Assembly (NCBI GenBank): GCA_910575795.1
Contig: CAJTGE010000013.1
Span: 1 to 64,000, forward strand
Reading direction: 5' to 3'
From: Clostridiaceae bacterium
GTDB taxonomy: Bacteria; Bacillota; Clostridia; Lachnospirales; Lachnospiraceae
Length of the DNA stretch: 64,000 bases
The notes under the pieces are model-generated. The model did no database searches, was not told where the DNA came from, and was given only the letters and a program-made list of their open reading frames with translations. Within the stretch, counting starts at the first letter, position 1, and every line of letters begins with the position of its first letter. A program made the position numbers and the translations under genes. This document shows positions 16,869-25,215 of the stretch, in pieces.

Positions 16869-17993
16869 ATGATATTCGAGTATAACTTCAAAAATTACAA
16901 TTTCCGCATAATCCTGTATATGCTCGCGCTCAGCGTCCTCGGCGTTCTCTTAATCGGGAGCGCCAGCGGGCGCGATTCGTCCACGGTGATGAAGCAGATT
17001 GTGGGAGCTCTAGTCGCTCTGGCGGCCTGCCTTGTGCTGTCGCTCATCGACTACCACCGGTATTTTAAATTCAGCGCCCTGATCTATCTGGGCTGCGTGG
17101 GATTTCTTATTGCGGTGCTCCTGATCGGCAAGCACACCAAGGGCGCGACGAGATGGCTCAAGATTTTCGGGATTCAGATTCAGCCGTCTGAGTTTGTTAA
17201 GATAGGGCTTATCGTAGTCTTTTCCTGGTTCCTTTCCCGGAACCGGGAGAAGATTAACCACCCCCTGATCATCGGGGCGGCCGCCCTCCTTGCGGCCGTC
17301 CCCCTGGGGATGGTTTACATGCAGCCAAATTTGTCCACTACGATTGTGATTGCGTTTACGCTGGCCTGCATGATCTATATGGCGGGCCTTAGCTACCGCT
17401 GGATTCTCGGCATACTGGCGGCCGGGATTCCCGCTGCGCTTCTCTGCCTTTACCTGGCTGTGCTGGATATCGTTCCGTTTTTGGAGCAATACCAGGCGAA
17501 GCGCATCCTGGCCAAGATCTTTCACAGCGACAGCCAGTATGCTGACTTAAACCGTCAGCAGGATAACTCGATTATGGCAATCGGGTCAGGGCAGCTCAAG
17601 GGAAAGGGGCTTTTTAACAACACCCTTGCGTCTGTCAAAAATGGAAATTTCCTTTCCGAAGAACAGACGGATTTTATTTTTGCAGTAGTTGGAGAGGAGC
17701 TGGGCTTCATTGGCTGTGTGGCCGTGATTCTCATTTATTCCCTGATGGTTTATGAATGCCTGTGGATGGCAGGCCGGGCAAAGGATGAGGCCGGAAAGCT
17801 CATCTGCTCCGGCATGGCGGCGCTTCTGGCCTTCCAGAGCTTTGCCAATATTGCCGTGGCCACCGGCGTTTTTCCGAACACGGGACTTCCGCTTCCTTTC
17901 ATCAGCTCAGGCATCAGTTCTTTGCTCAGCATGTTTATCGGGATGGGGATTGTCCTCAATGTCGGACTTCAGAGAAAAAGCATGAATCATTAA
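16869..17993 (+). CDS. rodA: RodA, SEDS-family peptidoglycan glycosyltransferase
   Basis: 374 aa with about ten membrane helices. SEDS signatures are visible: KHTKGATRWLKIFGIQIQPS with EFVKI (the GA.RW...G...QPSE.KI motif) and the C-terminal FPNTGLPLPFISSGISSL. RodA polymerises glycan strands in partnership with PBP2. FtsW and SpoVE share the fold, but the position in an mre-PBP2-min cluster favours RodA. It follows minE by 15 bp. Confidence 0.92.
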   Translation: MIFEYNFKNYNFRIILYMLALSVLGVLLIGSASGRDSSTVMKQIVGALVALAACLVLSLIDYHRYFKFSALIYLGCVGFLIAVLLIGKHTKGATRWLKIFGIQIQPSEFVKIGLIVVFSWFLSRNREKINHPLIIGAAALLAAVPLGMVYMQPNLSTTIVIAFTLACMIYMAGLSYRWILGILAAGIPAALLCLYLAVLDIVPFLEQYQAKRILAKIFHSDSQYADLNRQQDNSIMAIGSGQLKGKGLFNNTLASVKNGNFLSEEQTDFIFAVVGEELGFIGCVAVILIYSLMVYECLWMAGRAKDEAGKLICSGMAALLAFQSFANIAVATGVFPNTGLPLPFISSGISSLLSMFIGMGIVLNVGLQRKSMNH

Positions 17994-18009
17994 GGAGGCA
18001 GGTATATCA

Positions 18010-18405
18010 ATGTTTATTGGGTTGATTGCGCATGACGCAAAAAAGAAGCTGATGCAGAATTTCTGCATTGCTTACAGGGGGATTTTAAGCAAACATGACT
18101 TGTATGCGACCGGAACGACGGGCAGGCTGATTGAGGAGGTTACGAACCTGTCCGTCCATAAGTACCTTCCGGGCCATTTGGGCGGGAGCCAGCAGCTTGG
18201 CTCCCAGATTGAACACAACCAAATCGATCTTCTGATTTTCCTGCGGGATCCGTTTGCCCCCAAGCCGCATGAGCCGGACGTCAACGACGTGGTGAAGCTG
18301 TGCGACATGCACAATATTCCGCTGGCCACCAACCTGGCCACGGCGGAGCTTCTGATTAAGGCGCTGGACCGGGGCGATATGGAATGGCGGGAGATTTACA
18401 AATGA
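18010..18405 (+). CDS. mgsA: Methylglyoxal synthase
   Basis: 131 aa. It converts dihydroxyacetone phosphate to methylglyoxal and phosphate, a bypass of lower glycolysis used under phosphate shortage. Typical motifs are GLIAHDAKK at the N-terminus, YATGTTG for phosphate binding, GGSQQLGSQI, and the catalytic Asp region LLIFLRDPF. TAAGGAGG is its ribosome site, directly after rodA. Its stop overlaps the next gene's start (ATGA). Linkage to wall genes is probably operon history and not a direct functional tie. Confidence 0.95.
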   Translation: MFIGLIAHDAKKKLMQNFCIAYRGILSKHDLYATGTTGRLIEEVTNLSVHKYLPGHLGGSQQLGSQIEHNQIDLLIFLRDPFAPKPHEPDVNDVVKLCDMHNIPLATNLATAELLIKALDRGDMEWREIYK

Positions 18406-19379
18406 TGGTGAAACGGGGAGTGACAAAGGGCCTCTGCGCCGTGCTCGCCGCCTCGGCGGTTCTGTCCGGCTGCGGCGTATCGCGTCGCGGGGAGCTTGAA
18501 GGGGCGTATTCGTTTGAGGAGCGGGACGGCATGTCAGAGGCGCAGGGGGAGCTTGCCTGCCTGCCGTTCTTTGCGGAACATCTCTGCGTGCCGGCAGGCG
18601 ATACGGAGGCGGATCTGTCCATATCGGCCGAGGCGGGCGCTCTGTTTGACATAAGCCGCGCGGAGGTCATTTACAGCAAGAACGCGCTGGAGCAGATGTA
18701 TCCGGCCAGCACCACGAAGATCATGACCGCCCTGATCGCGATCGAGGAGGGGAACCTTGAGGACACGGTGACGGTCACGGAGGCCGCGGTGATCACGGAG
18801 GCAGGGGCCACCCTGTGCGGGATTAAGCCCGGGGATCGTCTGACGCTTATGGATCTGCTCTATGGACTGATGCTGCCGTCCGGAAACGACGCGGCCAATG
18901 CGATAGCGGTACACATGTCCGGCTCGGTGGAAGCCTTCGCGGAGCGCATGAATGAACGCGCGCGGCGTCTGGGCGCGACGGGGACGCATTTCATGAACCC
19001 CAGCGGCCTGCATGATGAGAACCACTATACAACGGCCTATGACTTGTACCTGATGTTTAACGAGGCGTTAAAGTATCCGCTGTTCCGCGAGATTATCGGG
19101 ATCCAGTCCTACACGGCCGGCTACACGGACGCGGAAGGAAACCCGGTTTCCAAAACCTGGAACGTGGGCAACTGGTATCAGAAGGGGGACCGCCAGCCGC
19201 CGGAAGGCGTTACGGTTCTGGGCGGAAAAACCGGCACCACGCAGGCCGCCGGCAACTGCCTGGTGATGGGAAACGCCGACGCATCCGGCGATGAGTATAT
19301 TTCTATCGTGATGAAAGCGGCCGGCCGGCCGGCTCTGTACGACAATATGTCGAATATTATTGCAAAAATTGTCAATTAA
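18402..19379 (+). CDS. D-alanyl-D-alanine carboxypeptidase (S11 family), lipoprotein
   Basis: 325 aa. A lipoprotein signal peptide (KRGVTKGLCAVLAASAVLSG then Cys, lipobox LSGC) anchors it outside the membrane. Penicillin-binding motifs are STTK (in YPASTTKIMTA), SGN (in LPSGNDAANA) and KTG (in GGKTGTTQAAG). It trims the terminal D-Ala from peptidoglycan stem peptides, as DacA/DacF do. Start ATG 18402 is used because it overlaps the mgsA stop as ATGA. The C-terminal amphipathic anchor domain seen in some DacA proteins is absent, consistent with lipid anchoring. Confidence 0.92.
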   Translation: MMVKRGVTKGLCAVLAASAVLSGCGVSRRGELEGAYSFEERDGMSEAQGELACLPFFAEHLCVPAGDTEADLSISAEAGALFDISRAEVIYSKNALEQMYPASTTKIMTALIAIEEGNLEDTVTVTEAAVITEAGATLCGIKPGDRLTLMDLLYGLMLPSGNDAANAIAVHMSGSVEAFAERMNERARRLGATGTHFMNPSGLHDENHYTTAYDLYLMFNEALKYPLFREIIGIQSYTAGYTDAEGNPVSKTWNVGNWYQKGDRQPPEGVTVLGGKTGTTQAAGNCLVMGNADASGDEYISIVMKAAGRPALYDNMSNIIAKIVN

Positions 19380-19523
19380 TGGCTGATATCTGGTCGAATT
19401 TTTTATGAAAAAAGTCACAGAGCATGAATTTGTGATTGCGTTTTTGGCTGATTTATACTATAATTATTTATACATTAATTGACTTTTTATACAACTTCAA
19501 TAAAATCCAAGGAGGAGATTGTT

Positions 19524-19943
19524 ATGGTTCAGATCATTTCAGGAGCAAAGGGAAAAGGAAAGACAAAGTATTTACTGGATATGGCGAATACGGCGGTGAA
19601 GGAATCCAAGGGTTCGATCGTGTATCTCGACAAGAGCTCTAAGCACATGTACGAGTTAAATAACCGGATTCGTCTGATCAACGTGCAGGAGTACCCGATT
19701 ACCAGCAGCGAGGGCTTTATCGGCTTTATCTGCGGGATCATTTGCCAGGATCATGATCTGGAGCAGATGTACCTGGACAGTTTCCTCAAATTGGCCTGCC
19801 TTGAGGGCGAGAGCATGGAAGAGACATATAAGACGCTGGAGGCGCTTGGGAAGAAGCATCATATTACGTTCGTCTTAAGCGTGTCCATGAATAAGGACGC
19901 GCTTCCGGAGTGCGCGAAGGAGAGCGTGGTTGTTTCGCTGTAG
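19524..19943 (+). CDS. Small P-loop protein of unknown function
   Basis: 139 aa. A Walker A motif, GAKGKGKT, is at residues 7-14. A hydrophobic strand ending in Asp follows (GSIVYLDKSS), then HHITFVLSVSM near the C-terminus. I recognise it as a protein common in Clostridia, often left as hypothetical or labelled as a PilT-like ATPase because of the P-loop. It is too short to be a motor ATPase. AAGGAGGAG precedes ATG 19524. It stands alone between the carboxypeptidase gene and the thrS leader. Confidence 0.75.
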   Translation: MVQIISGAKGKGKTKYLLDMANTAVKESKGSIVYLDKSSKHMYELNNRIRLINVQEYPITSSEGFIGFICGIICQDHDLEQMYLDSFLKLACLEGESMEETYKTLEALGKKHHITFVLSVSMNKDALPECAKESVVVSL

Positions 19944-19961
19944 CTTTCATTCAAAAACTTC

Positions 19962-19989
19962 TTGACAAACCTCAACCGAATGCTATAAT
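19962..19989 (+). promoter_or_regulatory. Sigma-A promoter of thrS
   Basis: TTGACA at 19962-19967, a 16-bp spacer and a perfect TATAAT at 19984-19989. Confidence 0.85.
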
Positions 19990-19997
19990 CAAACCAA

Positions 19998-20246
19998 TAA
20001 GCCAACGCGTTGAAGAGACGAGTAGGCTCCGGGAGCTGTCCAGAGAGAGGCGCAAGACGGTGGAAGCGCGTTACAGCAGACGGAGTCCGAAGACCACCTC
20101 GGAGCGTCCCTTAATCGGGAACGGTGATTCCGTTATCATCAGCAAGAGAGGTTCAGGCCGGGAAGCGGCCTGCGCAATACGGGGTGGAACCGCGGCATAT
20201 ACCGTCCCCTGGCCTGCATCAGACGATGCGCGCCAGGGGATTTTTT
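19998..20246 (+). promoter_or_regulatory. T-box riboswitch (threonine) with terminator
   Basis: The leader shows Stem I elements in order: GACGAGTAGG, AGAGAGAGGCG and a specifier region GAAGACCACC with a Thr codon ACC at 20093-20098. The conserved T-box GGGTGGAACCGCG is at 20182-20194. The terminator is TCCCCTGGC (20205-20213) paired with GCCAGGGGA (20232-20240) and six T. Uncharged tRNA-Thr would stabilise the antiterminator and allow thrS transcription. The exact specifier triplet (first or second ACC) is an inference. Confidence 0.93.
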
Positions 20247-20296
20247 ATGCACACGGGCGTCCGGAGGAAATATGTCAGCCATAAGCTGACGGGCGC

Positions 20297-20327
20297 CCGG
20301 GCTGGGAAAATGCGTTTCCCAGCCCGG
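20297..20327 (+). repeat. Perfect 13-bp hairpin between T-box and thrS
   Basis: CCGGGCTGGGAAA pairs with TTTCCCAGCCCGG around the loop ATGCG. No T run follows, so it is not a standard terminator. It may stabilise the 5' end of the thrS message after cleavage in the leader. Confidence 0.6.
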
Positions 20328-20361
20328 CTGCACATCATATCAATATAAAGGAGAAACGAAG

Positions 20362-22293
20362 ATGAAGATTACGTTAAAAGACGGCTCTGTGCGGGAATAT
20401 GCAGCCCCGGTGCCGATCATCGACATCGCAAAGGATGTGAGCGAGGGCCTTGCAAGGATGGCGTGCCTGGGCGAGGTGGACGGCGAGACGGCGGATCTGC
20501 GCACCGTGGTTGACAAAGACTGCCATGTGAATATTTTAACGGCAAAGGACGAAAAGGGGCTGGCGGCGCTGCGCCATACGGCCAGCCATGTGATGGCGCA
20601 GGCGGTGAAGCGCCTGTTTCCGGAGACGAAGCTGGCCATCGGCCCGTCCATCGCAGACGGCTTTTACTACGACGTGGATCCGTCCTCTCCCCTGACAGCG
20701 GAGGATCTGCCGAAGATCGAGGCGGAGATGAAGAAGATCATCAAGGAGGGCCTGCCTTTAGAGCACTTTACGAAGCCCAGGGAGGAAGCGATCGCGTTTA
20801 TGCGGGAAAAGGAGGAGCCGTATAAGGTGGAGCTCATTGAGGATCTGCCGGAGGACGCCCAGATCAGCTTTTACAGCCAGGGGGAATTTACGGATCTGTG
20901 CGCCGGGCCCCATCTGATGAGCACAAAGGGCGTGGGCAAGGCTTTTAAGATCATGAACCTGGCCGGGGCTTACTGGCGCGGCAGCGAGAAGAATAAGATG
21001 CTGACCCGCATTTACGCGACCGCGTTTGCCTCCAAAGAGGACCTGGAGGCGTATATCACCATGATGGAGGAGGCGAAAAAGCGGGATCACCGAAAGCTCG
21101 GCAAAGAATTAGGGCTCTTTATGATGCACGACGCCGGCCCGGGCTTCCCGTTCTTCCTTCCCAAGGGCATGACGCTTAAGAACACGCTCCTCGATTACTG
21201 GAGGGAGATCCATAAAAAGGCGGGCTATGTGGAGATCTCCACGCCGGTTATCTTAAACCGGAGCCTGTGGGAGACGTCCGGCCACTGGGGGCATTATAAA
21301 AATAACATGTACACCACCGTGATTGACGAGGAGGACTACGCGATCAAGCCCATGAACTGTCCGGGCGGGATCCTGGTGTATGCCTCTGAGCCGCGTTCCT
21401 ACCGCGATCTGCCGATGCGGGTCGGCGAGCTTGGGCTGGTTCACCGCCATGAAAAATCCGGACAGCTTCACGGCCTGATGCGGGTGCGCTGCTTTACACA
21501 GGACGACGCGCATATTTTCATGATGCCGGAGCAGATTAAGGATGAGATCAAGGGAGTCGCGCACCTGATCAACGAGGTGTATTCCCTGTTTGGCTTTAAG
21601 TACCATGTGGAGCTCTCCACCCGGCCGGAGGACAGCATGGGAAGCGAGGAGGACTGGGAGATGGCCACAGAGGGCCTTAGAGGGGCTCTTGACGAGCTGG
21701 GGCTTGACTATGTGGTCAATGAGGGCGACGGCGCGTTCTACGGGCCCAAGATCGATTTCCATCTGGAGGATTCGATTGGCAGAACCTGGCAGTGCGGCAC
21801 GATCCAGCTCGACTTCCAGCTCCCGCAGCGGTTTGAGCTGGAATATACGGGCGCGGACGGCGAGAAGCATCAGCCCATCATGATCCACCGCGTGGCCTTT
21901 GGCTCCATTGAGCGCTTTATCGGCATCCTGATCGAGCACTTTGCGGGCGCGTTCCCGACCTGGCTGGCCCCGGTGCAGGCGAGGGTGCTGCCGATTTCCG
22001 ACAAATATACGGATTACGCGAAAGAGGTTCTTGAGCAGTTAAACGAGGCCGGCATCCGGGCGGAGCTCGACACGCGCTCGGAAAAGATCGGCTACAAGAT
22101 CCGCGAGGCGCAGACGCAGAAGATCCCCTATATGCTGGTCGTGGGCCAGAAAGAGGAGGAGACAAAGACCGTCGCCGTCCGCAGCCGATTCGCAGGCGAC
22201 GAGGGCGCAAGCTCTGTAAACGATTTTATTTCCATGATTCAAAAAGAAATCGCCGGCAAAGAGATCCGCGCCGTGGAGAAAAAGGCGGAGTAA
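20362..22293 (+). CDS. thrS: Threonyl-tRNA synthetase
   Basis: 643 aa, the standard length. The order is the TGS domain (about 1-60), the editing domain with HTASHVMAQAVKRLFP (about 73-88), the class II catalytic core with motif 2 (VHRHEKSGQLHGLMRVRCFT) and the motif 3 region (MIHRVAFGSIERFIGILIEH), and a C-terminal anticodon-binding domain. AAAGGAG precedes ATG 20362. Expression is governed by the upstream T-box. Confidence 0.97.
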   Translation: MKITLKDGSVREYAAPVPIIDIAKDVSEGLARMACLGEVDGETADLRTVVDKDCHVNILTAKDEKGLAALRHTASHVMAQAVKRLFPETKLAIGPSIADGFYYDVDPSSPLTAEDLPKIEAEMKKIIKEGLPLEHFTKPREEAIAFMREKEEPYKVELIEDLPEDAQISFYSQGEFTDLCAGPHLMSTKGVGKAFKIMNLAGAYWRGSEKNKMLTRIYATAFASKEDLEAYITMMEEAKKRDHRKLGKELGLFMMHDAGPGFPFFLPKGMTLKNTLLDYWREIHKKAGYVEISTPVILNRSLWETSGHWGHYKNNMYTTVIDEEDYAIKPMNCPGGILVYASEPRSYRDLPMRVGELGLVHRHEKSGQLHGLMRVRCFTQDDAHIFMMPEQIKDEIKGVAHLINEVYSLFGFKYHVELSTRPEDSMGSEEDWEMATEGLRGALDELGLDYVVNEGDGAFYGPKIDFHLEDSIGRTWQCGTIQLDFQLPQRFELEYTGADGEKHQPIMIHRVAFGSIERFIGILIEHFAGAFPTWLAPVQARVLPISDKYTDYAKEVLEQLNEAGIRAELDTRSEKIGYKIREAQTQKIPYMLVVGQKEEETKTVAVRSRFAGDEGASSVNDFISMIQKEIAGKEIRAVEKKAE

Positions 22294-22387
22294 CGCTGCG
22301 TAATCCTTTGATGTATAAAATCAGACCGGCCGCGCATACTAATCCTGATTCTTGTGAATGAAAAAAACAGTCAGGAGGTATCAGATT

Positions 22388-22702
22388 ATGACAAAGCTGG
22401 ATTGTAATGTAACAGGATGCGTACACAACGCGGAGAATTGCTGCTGCAAGAACACGATTGTGGTTGAGGGCAACGCCGCGAGGGAGAAGTGCGACACCTG
22501 CTGCGGCAGCTATGATGAGAAGAAGGGAAACATGTTCCGCAACCTCTTTAAGACCCCGGAAAACCGCCTGGAGGTGGAATGTGAGGCGACGAATTGTGTA
22601 TACAATAAAGAGCGCCGCTGCAGCGCCGAGCACATCGGCATTGTAGGCGGAAACGCCACAGAGGCGGTTCAGACCGAATGCGCGAGCTTCCGCGCGAGAT
22701 AG
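22388..22702 (+). CDS. DUF1540 cysteine-rich protein, two repeats
   Basis: 104 aa. It contains two DUF1540 units, each with the C-x4-C-xN-C pattern: LDCNVTGCVHNAENCCC near the N-terminus and VECEATNCVYNKERRCSA near the C-terminus. The cysteines probably bind a metal ion. Such proteins are common in Clostridia and some are induced during sporulation; the role is unknown. CAGGAGGTA precedes ATG 22388; an in-frame ATG at 22358 has no ribosome site. The gene has its own terminator. Confidence 0.87.
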   Translation: MTKLDCNVTGCVHNAENCCCKNTIVVEGNAAREKCDTCCGSYDEKKGNMFRNLFKTPENRLEVECEATNCVYNKERRCSAEHIGIVGGNATEAVQTECASFRAR

Positions 22703-22714
22703 GATAAAGGGAAC

Positions 22715-22755
22715 GCCGGCAGAAGAAGGATCCGTTCTGCCGGCCTCCTTTTTGG
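22715..22755 (+). terminator. Rho-independent terminator after DUF1540 gene
   Basis: GCCGGCAGAA at 22715-22724 pairs with TTCTGCCGGC at 22735-22744, then CTCCTTTTTG. Confidence 0.88.
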
Positions 22756-22757
22756 GG

Positions 22758-22822
22758 ATGTACTCCCGGAGTCCCTCCACGTCTGCCTTTACGGCTGATT
22801 TTGTGAGATTCCGGGAGCGCAT
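22758..22822. repeat. Short palindromic repeat, ATGTACTC family
   Basis: The left arm ATGTACTCCCGGAGTC and right arm GATTCCGGGAGCGCAT form an imperfect inverted repeat around GGCTGATTTTGTGA. It shares arms and centre with the elements at 4920 and 6475. Confidence 0.72.
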
Positions 22823-22889
22823 TAGCTATACAACAGGGAATAGCCCGCAAGCCGGAACCGTTTTAATTGGGAAAGGATATTCATTACAT

Positions 22890-23534
22890 ATGAACAGGGA
22901 GGCATTTGCCGCAAATTTCAAACGTCCCCGCATGGGGAGAAGGCTCACAGCGCTCATCATCAGCCTGACGGTTATGGGGATGTGCATCGCTGTGTTTAAA
23001 ATCGTGGGCTTGGGGACGGATCCCAGCTCCACCTTCGGGACAGGCCTGTCCAACTGGACGGGCATATCGTTTGGGACATGCATGTTGGTTTTTAATCTCC
23101 TCATGTTTGTTCCTGTGATTCGCTGCGATCTGTCCCGAATCGGCATAGGAACCGTCTTAAATATGGCGGGCGTGGGATATATCGCCGATTTTTTTCAGTA
23201 TGTTTTCAGGGAATTTGTACCAGAAAACGGATTATCGATGGCAATGCGTCTGGCGCTGTTTGCGGCCAGCATGGCCCTATTTCTGGTTGCAGTGTCCTTC
23301 TATATGGTGGTTGATCTGGGAATCGCCCCCTACGACGCGATCCCTCAGCTCATCGCGGCCCGCGCGGGAAAGCTGGGATTCCGGTATGTCCGTATGATCT
23401 GGGATCTGTCAATACTGTCGATCGGCTTTTTGCTCGGCGCGGCCGTGGGCCTGACGACGCTGGTAACCGGTTTTTGCCTGGGCCCCGCGGTTTCGGCAGT
23501 GTCCGGGCGCGTCAGGGGATGGTTTGAGGAATAG
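22890..23534 (+). CDS. YczE/YitT-like integral membrane protein
   Basis: 214 aa with five to six predicted membrane helices. The motif GLGTDPSSTFGTGLSNWTGI and the later DLGIAPYDAIPQLIA form the internal duplication seen in YczE/YyaS-type proteins (each half has a G.G..P.......A segment). In B. subtilis YczE affects production of secondary metabolites, but a transport substrate is unknown. GGGAAAGGA precedes ATG 22890. It is monocistronic. Confidence 0.78.
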   Translation: MNREAFAANFKRPRMGRRLTALIISLTVMGMCIAVFKIVGLGTDPSSTFGTGLSNWTGISFGTCMLVFNLLMFVPVIRCDLSRIGIGTVLNMAGVGYIADFFQYVFREFVPENGLSMAMRLALFAASMALFLVAVSFYMVVDLGIAPYDAIPQLIAARAGKLGFRYVRMIWDLSILSIGFLLGAAVGLTTLVTGFCLGPAVSAVSGRVRGWFEE

Positions 23535-23626
23535 CTGGATTGCCCTCGGCTGGAAGAACTGAAAACTGGTTACAGTTCACGGGGCGGGGAAAACTGAAAA
23601 AGCAACTGAAAAAGACTAAAAACCAT

Positions 23627-23655
23627 TTGACATTTCCCCCACAATATAGTATATT
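23627..23655 (+). promoter_or_regulatory. Sigma-A promoter of infC-rpmI-rplT
   Basis: TTGACA at 23627-23632, 17 bp, then TATATT at 23650-23655. Confidence 0.8.
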
Positions 23656-23661
23656 ATAAAA

Positions 23662-23883
23662 GTCGCGCCAAGTCAGGAGCGGCAAATCAGGAAAGCAGGT
23701 TATCCACCTCACCCTGGCACGAGGCAGTGACCATGGGTTTATATCGTAAGAAAGCGTCCCTTTCGGGCGTTCAGTTATGATAAGCGGATAGTCTGTCCGC
23801 TTATTTTTGTTATACAAAGAGCGGCAGTATGTTTATCTCAGGGAGTATGAACAGATCAATCAAATTTATGGGGGTGTACGGCT
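23662..23883 (+). promoter_or_regulatory. infC leader with attenuator, likely L20-responsive
   Basis: This 220-nt leader before infC contains a terminator: ATAAGCGGA at 23780-23788, loop TAGTCTG, TCCGCTTAT at 23796-23804, then T residues. In B. subtilis the same operon is controlled by ribosomal protein L20 binding a leader that mimics rRNA and promotes termination. The upstream part here has pairing potential, but I cannot show the L20 site itself. Confidence 0.72.
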
Positions 23884-24390
23884 ATTAGCGAATTAATGAT
23901 TAACGAACAGATCCGCGACAGGGAGGTTCGTCTGATTGGAGAGAATGGAGAACAGCTTGGAATCATGTCCGCAAGGGAAGCGTATGAGAAGGCAAAGGCA
24001 GCAGAGCTTGATCTGGTAAAGATCGCCCCGACTGCGAAGCCGCCGGTATGCAAGATCATTGATTATGGTAAATACCGGTACGAGCTGGCCCGAAAAGAGA
24101 AGGAAGCGAAGAAGAAGCAGAAGGTGATCGAGGTGAAGGAAGTCCGCCTCTCGCCCAATATTGATGAGAATGATTTAAACACCAAGATGAATAATGCCAG
24201 GAAGTTTCTCACCAAGGGAAACAAGGTGAAGGTGACGCTTCGTTTCCGGGGCCGCGAGATGGCTCATATGTCCAAGACGAAATACATCCTTGACGATTTT
24301 GCGGAAAAGCTGTCCGATATTGCCACGGTTGATAAGCCTGCAAAGGTAGAGGGCAGAACCCTTGTGCTTTTCCTAAGCGCAAAACGGTAA
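23884..24390 (+). CDS. infC: Translation initiation factor IF-3, ATT start
   Basis: 168 aa. The N-terminal domain (MINEQIRDREVRLIGENGEQ) is joined by a lysine-rich linker to the C-terminal domain (VRLSPNIDENDLNTKMNNAR). IF-3 binds 30S subunits and checks start codons. GGGGGTG at 23870-23875 lies 8 bases before ATT 23884 but 20 bases before ATG 23896, so the ATT start, read as ISEL-MINEQ, is preferred. Non-standard ATT starts are a known hallmark of infC and make its own translation sensitive to IF-3. It is first in the infC-rpmI-rplT operon. Confidence 0.95.
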   Translation: MSELMINEQIRDREVRLIGENGEQLGIMSAREAYEKAKAAELDLVKIAPTAKPPVCKIIDYGKYRYELARKEKEAKKKQKVIEVKEVRLSPNIDENDLNTKMNNARKFLTKGNKVKVTLRFRGREMAHMSKTKYILDDFAEKLSDIATVDKPAKVEGRTLVLFLSAKR

Positions 24391-24525
24391 CGAAGGACGG
24401 GGAGTTCCGTTTATTCGCAAAGAGCCTGTCTTTTCGATTAGTGTGACAAAACGCTATAATAGAGCGGCTGTCCGCAAGAGCTGGACGGCTGCGCAACAGA
24501 CCAATATGAAGGAGGAAACATCAAT

Positions 24526-24723
24526 ATGCCTAAAATGAAAACAAGCAGAGCGGCCGCTAAGCGCTTTAAGAAAACAGGAAGCGGAAAATTAGTAAGAAAT
24601 AAAGCTTACAAATCCCATATCTTAACCAAGAAGTCCTCGAAGAGAAAGAGAAATCTCAGGAAAGACATTGTTACGGACGCTACAAACAGCAAGGTAATGA
24701 AGAAGATTTTACCGTACTTATAG
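24526..24723 (+). CDS. rpmI: 50S ribosomal protein L35
   Basis: 65 aa, highly basic, with the standard start [30 protein letters not shown] precedes ATG 24526. It is the second gene of the infC operon; the 135-bp gap after infC contains no clear terminator. Confidence 0.96.
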   Translation: MPKMKTSRAAAKRFKKTGSGKLVRNKAYKSHILTKKSSKRKRNLRKDIVTDATNSKVMKKILPYL

Positions 24724-24750
24724 GATTTGGGAAGAAGGAGGAAATAAGAT

Positions 24751-25107
24751 ATGGCAAGAGTAAAAGGCGGTTTAAACGCCAGAAAAAAACATAACCGGGT
24801 GCTGAAGCTGGCAAAGGGCTACAGAGGCGCGCGTTCCAAACAGTACAGGGTGGCAAAGCAGTCCGTTATGAGGGCGCTGGCGAGCTCCTATGCAGGACGT
24901 AAGGAGAGAAAGAGGCAGTTCCGCCGTCTGTGGATTGCCCGTATCAACGCCGCGGCCCGTATCAACGGCTTATCCTACAGCAGGATGATGCACGGCTTAA
25001 AGCTGGCCGGCGTTGAGATGAACCGCAAGGTTTTATCCGACATGGCGATCAGCGACGCGGCCGGGTTTGCAAAGCTGGCGGAGCTGGCTAAGGCGAAGCT
25101 CGCTTAA
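24751..25107 (+). CDS. rplT: 50S ribosomal protein L20
   Basis: 118 aa, the normal length. It has the basic N-terminus [20 protein letters not shown] and the folded C-terminal domain with [20 protein letters not shown]. It is an early 50S assembly protein and the likely autoregulator of this operon through the leader at 23662. GAAGGAGG precedes ATG 24751. Confidence 0.97.
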   Translation: MARVKGGLNARKKHNRVLKLAKGYRGARSKQYRVAKQSVMRALASSYAGRKERKRQFRRLWIARINAAARINGLSYSRMMHGLKLAGVEMNRKVLSDMAISDAAGFAKLAELAKAKLA

Positions 25108-25122
25108 ACGAAATGGAAACAA

Positions 25123-25165
25123 AAAACCGGAAAACCTGCGGAAATGGGCAGGCTTCCGGTTTTTG
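25123..25165 (+). terminator. Rho-independent terminator of the infC operon
   Basis: AAAACCGG with inner CCTGC pairs with GCAGG and CCGGTTTTT, ending in a T run at about 25160. Confidence 0.88.
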
Positions 25166-25215
25166 TGTATTTTAACACGCGTGTTCCGGCATGCATGGGG
25201 AGGAGAGGGTGAGAG

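Noticed and set aside
22226-22822. Minus-strand frame (198 codons) opposite the DUF1540 gene
   Set aside because: It crosses a plus-strand terminator and a palindromic repeat and has no ribosome site.
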